From contig NZ_AP014510.1 of the NCBI RefSeq assembly GCF_000828675.1, positions 949,413 through 1,013,412 of the forward strand: a DNA stretch of 64,000 bases, given 5' to 3'. The notes under the pieces were generated by a model. The model was not told the origin of the DNA and did not search any database. It worked only from the letters and a program-made list of their open reading frames with translations. Each line of letters opens with the position of its first letter. Position 1 is the first letter of the stretch. A program made the position numbers and the translations under genes. Below, piece by piece: positions 56,690 to 64,000 of this stretch. This DNA is from Thermotoga profunda AZM34c06. GTDB lineage: Bacteria; Thermotogota; Thermotogae; Thermotogales; DSM-5069.

Positions 56690-57454
56690 TTGTTCACTGA
56701 AGAGAGGAGAAACGTGATTCTGGATCTTTTACGAAAGAAAGGGAAGGTAACTGTTAATGAATTAACCCGGCAGTTAAGGGTGAGTAGTGTGACAATAAGA
56801 AAGGATCTTGATTTTTTAGAAGCAAACGGATCAATTGTCAGGACTCATGGTGGTGCTATCCTTCCAGATCACTCGCGCTCTGAATGGAATTTTCTGAAAA
56901 AAATACACCAACGAGAAAACGAAAAGAAAAGAATAGCCAAGAAAATAGTATCATTAATCGAGGATGGAGATACAGTTATACTCGATAGTAGTAGTACCAA
57001 TTACTATGCAACATTTGAACTTAGAAAATCAGATCTTTCTATGATCACCGTTGTCACAAATAACGTCTTCATTGCAGGAAAGCTCATAGAATTGGGCATT
57101 GAAGTGCTCGTACTTGGTGGTGTAGTTAGAGAGAATAGCTTGTCGCTCGTAGGACCTTGGGCTCTAAGATTTTTGGAGGAAATCAATGTTGATAAGGCAT
57201 TCTTGGGTACAACAGGATTTTCCATTGATAAAGGCTTTATGACCCCGAGCGTTGTCGAAGCAGACGTAAAAAAAGCAATGATAAGAAGCGCTTCGAAAGT
57301 ATATATTGTGACAGATTCCACAAAATTCACACGCAGTGCTTTTGCTTCATTTGCCTTACCTGAAGAAGTTGACGGTGTCATAACAGATGAAAACATACCG
57401 AAAGAATTTGAAGCTTTCTTACTCGAAAAAGGCGTTCAAGTTTACAAAACATAA
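56690..57454 (+). CDS. DeoR-family transcriptional regulator
   Basis: The 254-residue product has the N-terminal winged HTH ERRNVILDLLRKKGKVTVNE with VTIRKDLDFLEANGSIVRTHGG, the DeoR signature. The C-terminal sugar-phosphate-sensing domain includes ILDSSSTNYYATFEL, VTNNVFIAGKLIELG, VLGGVVRENSLSLVGP and KAFLGTTGFS. Such regulators usually repress until a phosphorylated intermediate binds. Divergent from iolM and first in the uxaE operon, it is the obvious local regulator of both. TTG start, five bases after GGAGGGG. Confidence 0.88.
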   Translation: MFTEERRNVILDLLRKKGKVTVNELTRQLRVSSVTIRKDLDFLEANGSIVRTHGGAILPDHSRSEWNFLKKIHQRENEKKRIAKKIVSLIEDGDTVILDSSSTNYYATFELRKSDLSMITVVTNNVFIAGKLIELGIEVLVLGGVVRENSLSLVGPWALRFLEEINVDKAFLGTTGFSIDKGFMTPSVVEADVKKAMIRSASKVYIVTDSTKFTRSAFASFALPEEVDGVITDENIPKEFEAFLLEKGVQVYKT

Positions 57455-57468
57455 AGGGGGAGATCGCA

Positions 57469-58947
57469 TTGAAAAAACAAATTGGATATTTTCTCAAAGA
57501 ATTTGAGAAACTAACAACTGGCAAGTACCAAGTTTATCAAGATTCAATTCACCAGATAGACACTTCTATTTTCTTTATATGCAGGGACAAGGATAGAAAA
57601 CAACTCGTGATAATAGGAAAGAAAGGTATATGTGAGAGATTCGAAGCCAACAAGATTGGAGAAATTAATGATCTGGATGTAGTAATTTGCCAACTTTCTC
57701 ACAAAAACTGTGACACAATAAAAGATTTATTCAGTTTAAATCCAAAAAGATGTAATAAAAAAACTTCATTTGGTTTTGGTGATAGACTTGGGATTGCAAC
57801 TCCTGCACATGCTCAAGCCGCGAAAGATCATGATTTATTTCCAATCTTTGCTCAACAGTCTGTTAGGGAATTATCAAGAACACAGAGAACCTTCAAAGAT
57901 GCACTTGACAGTGCTGTGTGGGGTGTCTTTGAGAGTGGATATCACAAAGATTTTGGTGCTGATGCAGATCATGTGAAGCAAATCGATGATCTTTTGAACG
58001 CCGCACATGAAGGATACAGTATGTACACATTAGATCCATCGGATCATGTTAGAGATATCGATAAAATGAGTCAAAAAGAGATCGCTGAGTTTTATCAATC
58101 TCATCCAGAAAGAAGGGAACTTGAATCAAAATACGTTGGAAAAACTTTTAACCTATCAAAACAAAAACTCGTTATGGACGAAGAGAGTTTTGTAAAAATT
58201 TTTGTTACGTACATCGATGTGATAAAGCACGTCGTCAGATGTTATGATGCGCTCAAAAGCGTTAAAAGAGATTTTGATCTTGAAGTCTCGATAGATGAAA
58301 CTTCAACACCAACAACCCCACTGGCACATATATTCATTGCAGAAGAACTCAGAAGAAAAGGTGTGGATTTTCAAACCCTTGCACCAAGATTCATCGGACA
58401 ATGGCAAAAAGGGATAGATTACATAGGTGATCTTTCTATTCTTGAGAAAGAGATGACCATTCATGGTGAAATTGTCAAGATTCTCTCTGGATACAGACTT
58501 TCATTGCACTCGGGAAGTGATAAATTTAGTGTATATTCGATCTTTGCAAAATGTACTGAAGGTAATTTGCATATCAAGACTGCGGGGACAAGTTATTTAG
58601 AGGCAATCAAGGTAATAGCAGTAAAAGACGCTGTATTGTACAGAGACATACACAGATATGCCCTTGAACGCTTTGAAATAGATAGGGCATCATACCACGT
58701 GACAACAGATCTCAACAAGATACCTAATGTTGATAAGATGAGCGACACAGATCTTGTGAAACTCTTCGATATACCAGATGCTCGCCAATTGATCCATATA
58801 ACATACGGTTCAATTCTCACAGCAAAAGAGTCGGGACATTATCTTTTCAAAGATCGTATTTTCAAAGTATTATTTGATAACGAAAAATTGCACTACGAAT
58901 TCGTCAAAAATCACATGGAAAAACATCTCAATCTACTAAAAATTTGA
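57469..58947 (+). CDS. uxaE: Tagaturonate/fructuronate epimerase
   Basis: Converts D-tagaturonate to D-fructuronate, joining the inositol and galacturonate routes to fructuronate. The 492-residue product matches T. maritima UxaE (TM0440) as I recall it: SFGFGDRLGIATPAHAQA, FPIFAQQSVRELSRTQRTF, SGYHKDFGADADHVKQIDD, DPSDHVRDIDK, SIDETSTPTTPLAHIF, LHSGSDKFSVY and TAGTSYLEA. TTG start at 57469 after AAGGGGGAGAT. It takes up directly where IolO stops, although it is on the other strand. Confidence 0.9.
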   Translation: MKKQIGYFLKEFEKLTTGKYQVYQDSIHQIDTSIFFICRDKDRKQLVIIGKKGICERFEANKIGEINDLDVVICQLSHKNCDTIKDLFSLNPKRCNKKTSFGFGDRLGIATPAHAQAAKDHDLFPIFAQQSVRELSRTQRTFKDALDSAVWGVFESGYHKDFGADADHVKQIDDLLNAAHEGYSMYTLDPSDHVRDIDKMSQKEIAEFYQSHPERRELESKYVGKTFNLSKQKLVMDEESFVKIFVTYIDVIKHVVRCYDALKSVKRDFDLEVSIDETSTPTTPLAHIFIAEELRRKGVDFQTLAPRFIGQWQKGIDYIGDLSILEKEMTIHGEIVKILSGYRLSLHSGSDKFSVYSIFAKCTEGNLHIKTAGTSYLEAIKVIAVKDAVLYRDIHRYALERFEIDRASYHVTTDLNKIPNVDKMSDTDLVKLFDIPDARQLIHITYGSILTAKESGHYLFKDRIFKVLFDNEKLHYEFVKNHMEKHLNLLKI

Positions 58948-58961
58948 AAGGGGTGTTTAAG

Positions 58962-59786
58962 ATGAACGAGGCTTACAAATTGTTCAATCTGGAAGGGAAA
59001 GTCGTAGTAATAACAGGTGGTGCAGGTATACTCGGCTCGGCTATAGGTAGAGGTTTAGCAAAATTTGGAGCAAGGATTGCTGTTTGTGACATCAAGAACT
59101 TTGATGTCGTAGCAAGTGAGATGCAAAAGGCTGGTTTTGAAGCAAAGGGTTACTACATGGATGTTTTGAACATCGATGTGATCAAAAAAGCCTACGATGA
59201 GATTTTGAAAGACTTTGGTAAAGTAGATGTCTTGCTCAACGCCGCAGGAGGGAACATGCCTCAAGCAACAACATCGGCTGAATTGAGTTTTTTTGATCTT
59301 CCATTGGACGCCTTACAGAAAGTAGTTGCATTGAATTTGTTCGGTGGGGCAATATTACCTTCACAGGTCTTTGGTAAATTCATGGTTCAAAGGCCAGAAG
59401 GTGGATCAATAATCAATATTTCTTCAATGGCAGCATTCAGACCATTAACACGCACAATTGGATATTCTGCAGCAAAAGCCGCAGTGAGTAATTTCACTCA
59501 ATGGCTTGCCGTTCACCTTGCCATGGAATACAACAAGAATCTAAGGGTTAATGCAATTGCACCAGGCTTTTTCTTAACACAACAAAACAGATATTTGTTG
59601 CTCGATGAACAGGGAAATCTCACACCAAGGGGAAAGGCTATAATCGATCACACGCCAATGGGTAGGTTTGGAGATCCAGATGATCTCATTGGCGTATGTG
59701 TATGGTTATGCTCAGAAGCATCAAAGTTTGTAACAGGTGCTGTTATACCGATAGACGGTGGATTCAACGCATATTCTGGGGTATGA
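58962..59786 (+). CDS. uxuB: D-fructuronate reductase (D-mannonate oxidoreductase), SDR type
   Basis: Reduces D-fructuronate to D-mannonate with NAD(P)H. The 274-residue product has TGGAGILGSAIG, NAAGGNMPQATT (characteristic of YjmF/UxuB-type SDRs), INISSMAAF, and GYSAAKAAVSNFTQWLAVH (Tyr/Lys), then APGFFLTQQNRYLLLDEQGN and IPIDGGFNAYSGV at the end. ATG at 58962 follows AAAGGGGTG by six bases; an earlier ATG at 58944 overlaps uxaE. Directly downstream of uxaE, whose product is its substrate. Confidence 0.88.
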   Translation: MNEAYKLFNLEGKVVVITGGAGILGSAIGRGLAKFGARIAVCDIKNFDVVASEMQKAGFEAKGYYMDVLNIDVIKKAYDEILKDFGKVDVLLNAAGGNMPQATTSAELSFFDLPLDALQKVVALNLFGGAILPSQVFGKFMVQRPEGGSIINISSMAAFRPLTRTIGYSAAKAAVSNFTQWLAVHLAMEYNKNLRVNAIAPGFFLTQQNRYLLLDEQGNLTPRGKAIIDHTPMGRFGDPDDLIGVCVWLCSEASKFVTGAVIPIDGGFNAYSGV

Positions 59787-59799
59787 AGAAGGTGTAGTG

Positions 59800-61077
59800 A
59801 TGAGTTTCATAGAGAATCTTTCAGGTGAATTGAGCTCAAAAGAACTATCTGAACTAATCGAACGTGTATTACCAGATGAGAAACTTGAGAAAGTCCTTTT
59901 GATACACCCAGATTATACACGTCAAGATTTCTCAGATAGGTTAGTTCCTCTGGTGTACGAGCATTTGAAAAAAAGAGGTTTGAAGATTCTTCATACTTTG
60001 AATGCAAGTGGAACACACCGAGCAATGAGTGAGAAAGAAGTTCGAAAGAAACTCGGACTTTACAAAGAAGAGCTTGTCTTTTTCAACCATGAGTATGCCA
60101 ACCCGAATGCGTTGACAACTGTCGGAATTCTGAGCAAAGAATTCGTGAGTGAAAAAACCATGGGTGATCTTGAAGAGCCACTACCAGTGACATTGAACAA
60201 ATTGTTTTTTGAAAAATACGATTTGATAATTGTTTTAAGTGGTACTTCTCCTCATGAATCTACAGGCTTTTCTGGTGGTTTGAAGTCGATAATACCTGGT
60301 ATCGCTGGACCGGATGTTGTCGGTTTGTTTCACTGGGCTGCCGTTTTGATAGGTATTCCAAGAATCATTGGCTCAGAAAACAACCCTGCAAGAGAAGTGA
60401 TCAATGAAGCCTGTAAGATTGCCTTTGAAAAAGTGAATTCACCTGTTCTGTTTTTGAACATGGTGTATGAAGAGACAGATAATGGAATTCTTGCAAAAGG
60501 CCTCTACACAGGTTTTGACCTTGAAGGATCATTGAAAGCATACAAACAAGCGGTGAAAGCAAGTCAGCGGATTCATATAATCTACCTCGATAAACCTGTG
60601 AAGATAGCCGTACAGGTAATTGGAGAAAACTACGACGAAATCTGGACTGCAGGAAAAGGCTCATACAAACTTCAAAGACCAGGAGTCCTTGTATCCAATG
60701 GAGAAATCATAATTTATGCACCCCACATTGAAATCTTTCATTCAAACCCACAAATGGACAGATCTATACGTGAAATTGGATACCATTGCAAAGATTATGT
60801 CAAAGAATTTCTGAAAAAACATCCCAAATTTGATCTAAACGTAGCATCACATGTAATAAATGTGAGAGGAGATGGCACGTACGACCCAATATTGAAAAAG
60901 GAAGAATTTGCTTTCACGGTAACTCTTGCAACTTCTATACCCAAAGAAGAATGTGAAGCAGTTGGACTGGCTTATCGTGACCCAAGATCGATCAGAAAAG
61001 AAGATTTTCAATCAGATGACTGCCTCTGGATCGAACACGGTGGAAAATTTCTGTACGATCTAAAAAGGGAGGCATAA
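59800..61077 (+). CDS. LarA-family (DUF2088) nickel-pincer racemase/epimerase homologue
   Basis: The 425-residue product has the length of lactate racemase LarA and its active-site residues by spacing: Asp38/Arg41 in HPDYTRQD, His73 in ASGTHRAM, His152 in SGTSPHESTGFSGG, Lys162 in GGLKSIIPG (cofactor-tethering Lys) and His178 in VGLFHWA (Ni ligand). Spacing 152-162-178 equals that in LarA. Lactate is an unlikely substrate here; other LarA homologues epimerise C2 of hydroxy acids, including D-gluconate/D-mannonate. Being next to the mannonate-forming reductase, a mannonate/gluconate 2-epimerase is my leading guess. larB/C/E are not in the window. ATG at 59800 after AAGGTG. Confidence 0.85.
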   Translation: MSFIENLSGELSSKELSELIERVLPDEKLEKVLLIHPDYTRQDFSDRLVPLVYEHLKKRGLKILHTLNASGTHRAMSEKEVRKKLGLYKEELVFFNHEYANPNALTTVGILSKEFVSEKTMGDLEEPLPVTLNKLFFEKYDLIIVLSGTSPHESTGFSGGLKSIIPGIAGPDVVGLFHWAAVLIGIPRIIGSENNPAREVINEACKIAFEKVNSPVLFLNMVYEETDNGILAKGLYTGFDLEGSLKAYKQAVKASQRIHIIYLDKPVKIAVQVIGENYDEIWTAGKGSYKLQRPGVLVSNGEIIIYAPHIEIFHSNPQMDRSIREIGYHCKDYVKEFLKKHPKFDLNVASHVINVRGDGTYDPILKKEEFAFTVTLATSIPKEECEAVGLAYRDPRSIRKEDFQSDDCLWIEHGGKFLYDLKREA

Positions 61078-61080
61078 ACA

Positions 61081-62403
61081 ATGAAAAATGTCGTAATTGC
61101 ACAATCAGGAGGCCCAACCTCTGTTATCAACAACAGTTTGCGTGGGGCAATTGAAACATTCATGAACAGTGGCAAAGTTGGAAAGATCTATGGTGCAAAA
61201 ATGGGAATCTTGGGAGTTCTGAACGAAGAACTCGTAGATATAACAGCGCAAGATCCAAAGCAGATCAAACTGCTTGAGAAAACCCCATCGGCAGGGGTAA
61301 TAGGAAGTTGCAGATACAAGATCAAATCGCAAGAAGATTTGGAAAGAATTGTCGAAGTCTTCAAAGCACACGATGTTGGATATTTTCTTTATTGTGGCGG
61401 AGAAGATTCAATGGATACTGCAAATAAGGTGAGTTTACTTGCCCGTGAGAAAGGTCTTGAAGTTATCTGTGTTGGTATTCCAAAGACTATAGACAACGAC
61501 CTTGGTGGAAAGCTTCAAAGCGATGGAACTTTCGCCATATGCGACCACGACCCTGGATATGGCAGTGTGGCAAGAAATACAGCAATAAATGTTCTTGAAG
61601 CGAATGAAGAGAATAAAGCAAGTTATACATCTGATCCAGTACTTGTTATAGGTGTGATGGGCAGAAAGATGGGATTCATAACTGCTTCTGCAAGACTTGC
61701 AGATCCAAAAAGAGAAATGCCACTTCTGGTGATACTTCCTGAGGCGCTTTCACAAGATGATTACAAATCAAATCTTGAATACATCACCCAGAAAGTGAAT
61801 GAAACATTGAAAATTCACAAAAGATGTATTGTCGTAATTGGTGAAGGTGTGAATGTGGGAGATTTGGGAATACTCAAAGACAGTTTTGGACATGCTCAGT
61901 TCAGTGCAGCAGAAAAAAGTGCAGAACAAGTCCTTGCAAACTATTTGAATGGTCTTGACAGGAAAGATGAAAAAGGAAGGGCAAGGAGCAGACTGATCGT
62001 CCCCGGCATTGCAAGGTACGAAAAACCAGGGACAAGACAGAGAAGGGAAATCGCGTATGTTTCCAAAGTGGATTTGAAGGAAGCCTATGAAGTTGGTGCT
62101 TTTGCAGCAACACTCGCCTTAAACGGCGAGACAGGTTATATGGCAACGATTATAAGAGTGCCAGGAGAAAAATACGAAGTCCAATACTCAAAAATTCCAC
62201 TGAGTGTTGTCGCTAACTCTGCCAGAGAATTTCCAAAACAGTGGATCAGCGAAAACAAAGTCGACGTGACAGACGATTTTGTGAAGTGGGCAATGCCCTT
62301 GATAGGTGATCCACTACCTGAATTTGCAAACTTCAGAGAGATAATGGCACCCAAATTGTGTTCAACATATATTCCGGCAGGTTTGAGACAGCAAGGAGCG
62401 TGA
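61081..62403 (+). CDS. PPi-type 6-phosphofructokinase homologue
   Basis: The 440-residue phosphofructokinase-family product has the N-terminal AQSGGPTSVINNSLRG, the phosphoryl-donor motif CGGEDSMDT (residues 105-113) and PKTIDNDLGG (134-143). Lys in PKTIDND and a non-Gly after the acidic residue are hallmarks of pyrophosphate users; the ATP enzymes have GGDGS and PGTIDND. The usual PPi form is GGDDS or GGNDS, so the Glu here is unusual. Substrate-side segment VMGRKMGFITA is intact. In a sugar-acid operon it may act on fructose 6-phosphate or on a different acceptor. SD GGGAGG. Confidence 0.88.
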   Translation: MKNVVIAQSGGPTSVINNSLRGAIETFMNSGKVGKIYGAKMGILGVLNEELVDITAQDPKQIKLLEKTPSAGVIGSCRYKIKSQEDLERIVEVFKAHDVGYFLYCGGEDSMDTANKVSLLAREKGLEVICVGIPKTIDNDLGGKLQSDGTFAICDHDPGYGSVARNTAINVLEANEENKASYTSDPVLVIGVMGRKMGFITASARLADPKREMPLLVILPEALSQDDYKSNLEYITQKVNETLKIHKRCIVVIGEGVNVGDLGILKDSFGHAQFSAAEKSAEQVLANYLNGLDRKDEKGRARSRLIVPGIARYEKPGTRQRREIAYVSKVDLKEAYEVGAFAATLALNGETGYMATIIRVPGEKYEVQYSKIPLSVVANSAREFPKQWISENKVDVTDDFVKWAMPLIGDPLPEFANFREIMAPKLCSTYIPAGLRQQGA

Positions 62404-62410
62404 AAAAAAG

Positions 62411-63454
62411 ATGTATACCAGACTAACACACAAAGAGTTGAAAGAAAGACCAAGAGAGCAACTTTTGAATTTCAAAAGAACCAAGAAATTCCTTGTCGCA
62501 ATTGACACAGATGGATGCGTTACAGACAACATGAATGGAAAACAGATTTTGATCTTCCATCCGCATTTCATGGAATTCTACAATCTGTGGGAGATAGAAT
62601 CTTATTACAGAGAAATAGCGGAATACTACAATCTCTTCTCGGAGCACAGAGGATGTAATAGATTCATAGCAATCCAGCTCATTCTCCATGCTTTATATGA
62701 AAGAAATGATGTACAACAGATAGTAAAAGAAAAGAACATAAAGCTTCCAGATCTGAAAATCCTTGAAGATTTCATAGAATATACCAAGAAGAATAACTTA
62801 GGCCTTGGAAATCAGAGCTTGGAGAAATACATAAACGAAGAAAGACCAACGACTCTTGGCTTGTACAAATTGCTCGGTTGGAGTGAAGCAGTGAATAGAA
62901 CTTTTCCTCACATCTCAGCAGAAATACCTCCATTTGATGGTGTGGAAGAAGCTGTGAAACTCATGTCACAATATGCTGATATCATAGTTGTCTCACAAAC
63001 ACCCTATGATGATCTTGCAGATTACTGGGAAAAATACAGTCTTGCTCAGTACATATCTCTAATCGCTGGACAAGAGATGGGAACAAAAGCGCAACACATA
63101 GAATTTGCGAAAAAATCAGGTGGATATGCAGATGATGAAGTTTTGATGATAGGTGATGCGATAGGCGATTTGAAAGCTGTCAAATCGAACAACGGTTTGT
63201 TCTACCCAGTTGTCCCTGGAGAAGAAGAAAAATCGTGGCGTGAATTTGAGAAGGCATTTGAAAGATTCATTAAGCATGAATATGCAGGGAAATTTGAAGA
63301 AGACCTCTTGGATAAATTCAACAATGTGCTTTCACAAAAAGAGCCGTGGAATCAACCTAACTATGACCACATAGAACATTACAAGAAATACCAAAATCTG
63401 AGAGTGCAACTATACAAGAGATTCAATCCTACAGGAAGATTACTTGTAATATAA
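62411..63454 (+). CDS. Large HAD-superfamily protein of unknown function
   Basis: The 347-residue product has HAD motif I LVAIDTDGCVTDN (Asp32, Asp34), motif II VVSQTP, a Lys in GTKAQHIEF, and motif IV LMIGDAIGDLKA, so phosphatase chemistry is intact. Motif I reads DTDG rather than DxDGT. The 150-residue insertion after motif I, with FYNLWEIESYYREIAEYYN and AIQLILHALYER, is a helical cap unlike the usual type I or II caps. I do not know a named family. It follows the PFK homologue by 7 bases and ends at a terminator. Confidence 0.75.
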   Translation: MYTRLTHKELKERPREQLLNFKRTKKFLVAIDTDGCVTDNMNGKQILIFHPHFMEFYNLWEIESYYREIAEYYNLFSEHRGCNRFIAIQLILHALYERNDVQQIVKEKNIKLPDLKILEDFIEYTKKNNLGLGNQSLEKYINEERPTTLGLYKLLGWSEAVNRTFPHISAEIPPFDGVEEAVKLMSQYADIIVVSQTPYDDLADYWEKYSLAQYISLIAGQEMGTKAQHIEFAKKSGGYADDEVLMIGDAIGDLKAVKSNNGLFYPVVPGEEEKSWREFEKAFERFIKHEYAGKFEEDLLDKFNNVLSQKEPWNQPNYDHIEHYKKYQNLRVQLYKRFNPTGRLLVI

Positions 63455-63455
63455 G

Positions 63456-63476
63456 CCCCCAGAAATGGGGGTTTTT
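63456..63476 (+). terminator. Intrinsic terminator of the uxaE operon
   Basis: Six-base stem CCCCCA / TGGGGG with a GAAA tetraloop followed by TTTTTATAG, right after the HAD gene stop. The 123-base stretch after it (63455-63577) is AT-rich and contains no other supported feature. Confidence 0.9.
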
Positions 63477-63577
63477 ATAGAAAATTTTTAATTTTTTTCT
63501 AATTTCGACTTACTATCTTTTCTTATTGTGATGACCATCCTAAGGGGTGGAAATCTTTTAAAACGGGGGGATGAACA

Positions 63578-64000
63578 ATGGTTAAAAAGGCACTGGTGGT
63601 TTTATCCGTATTAGCCCTGATACTATTAACTACCGGAGCAACCTTCAAAAACAAAAGCTGGAATGGCTCTGACTTTCCCTACATTGGAGCCTTATTTTGT
63701 CACGATGGAGATTACGTAAAGTTCTGGTGTTCAGATCAAATGCACAGTTTTTACTTCATGACCTACAAAGATGCCAATGCCTACATCGAATTCTACATAG
63801 ACGGCAAAGGCCTTGGAACTGTGAATGAGATAAAGAACAAATGGAATGGAAAACATTTTGGCAATGAAAAAGTCAATTGGCAGAGATTTGATTTAGGATC
63901 AAGTTTTTGGAATCACTATGTGGAAATTCATCTTGTTGAAAACAGAACAGTCAATGGAAAATACTGTACCGAAAACGACATCATGATAAAACTCGAGGAT
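63578..64000 (+). CDS. Secreted protein of unknown function, 3' end missing
   Basis: 141 codons are visible and the frame is open to the right edge. The product begins with a signal peptide (MVKKALVVLSVLALILLTTGA). The mature part is rich in Trp, Tyr and Phe (SWNGSDFPYIGALF, YVKFWCSDQMHSFYFMTYKD) with alternating beta-type segments such as YIEFYIDGKGLG, which would suit a beta-sandwich or carbohydrate-binding-like domain; I do not recognise a named family. Start ATG at 63578; an ATG seven bases earlier hits a stop after four codons. SD ACGGGGGGATG. It is separated from the previous operon by a terminator. Confidence 0.75.
   Translation, partial: MVKKALVVLSVLALILLTTGATFKNKSWNGSDFPYIGALFCHDGDYVKFWCSDQMHSFYFMTYKDANAYIEFYIDGKGLGTVNEIKNKWNGKHFGNEKVNWQRFDLGSSFWNHYVEIHLVENRTVNGKYCTENDIMIKLED

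Overview
This 64 kb window reads as an AT-rich, anaerobic, thermophilic bacterial chromosome from the Thermotogales, most likely the Pseudothermotoga side of the order. The assignment rests on recognising many proteins as close counterparts of Thermotoga maritima proteins: the IolGMNOK inositol enzymes, UxaE tagaturonate epimerase, four-subunit pyruvate ferredoxin oxidoreductase, a GH57 glucan enzyme and a Lys-type MurE. Genes are tightly packed, with many 4-base overlaps, frequent GTG/TTG starts, strong Shine-Dalgarno (SD) sequences and no non-coding stretch above 300 bases. I see no tRNA, rRNA, CRISPR array, insertion sequence or prophage.

Region 1 (1-17.4 kb) is housekeeping. A minus-strand block holds alaS (cut by the window edge), cdsA, uppS, frr and an ABC-2 exporter, followed by rqcH and nfo. 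A DUF72 gene and acpP lie on the plus strand. A cell-wall run murE-murF-mraY plus a secreted beta-propeller protein is on the minus strand. Divergent from murE is the heat-shock operon hrcA-grpE-dnaJ. It has a clear CIRCE operator, and its -35 box overlaps the -35 box of the murE promoter on the other strand.

Region 2 (17.5-26.8 kb) is one plus-strand run: a DUF4912 protein, a GH57 glucan enzyme, porGDAB, nicotinamidase and a nicotinate phosphoribosyltransferase-like enzyme, pdxS-pdxT, and a protein with a degenerate GGDEF-like domain. It ends in a strong terminator shared with a convergent serine-biosynthesis pair.

Region 3 (29-36.6 kb) is a 2-oxoacid fermentation module. It runs aminotransferase, butyrate kinase, phosphate butyryltransferase, second butyrate kinase, an unknown P-loop NTPase, and a four-subunit 2-oxoacid:ferredoxin oxidoreductase. 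Together these could turn amino acids into short-chain acids with ATP formation. Two 14-base palindromes lie between this operon and the divergent serine genes.

Region 4 (36.6-63.5 kb) is a large sugar-acid and cyclitol island. An IolI-like isomerase plus a short-chain dehydrogenase sit at its left end, beside a metallo-beta-lactamase-fold protein and an MFS transporter. A 16 kb minus-strand run (56.5 to 40.4 kb) encodes IolM, IolG, IolN, a ribose-type ABC importer, IolK, an AfuABC-like importer, a HAD phosphatase, IolO and a third ABC importer. Divergently, a DeoR regulator leads uxaE, a UxuB-type reductase, a LarA-family racemase/epimerase homologue, a PPi-type phosphofructokinase homologue and an unusual HAD protein. 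The enzymes chain together as myo-inositol to 2-keto-inositol to 5-keto-L-gluconate to D-tagaturonate to D-fructuronate to D-mannonate. The LarA-family protein and the kinase/phosphatase pair sit exactly where the route onward from mannonate is undefined, and I consider this the most interesting system here. All three importers have terminator-like hairpins between the binding-protein gene and the membrane genes. The window ends in a truncated gene for a secreted protein.
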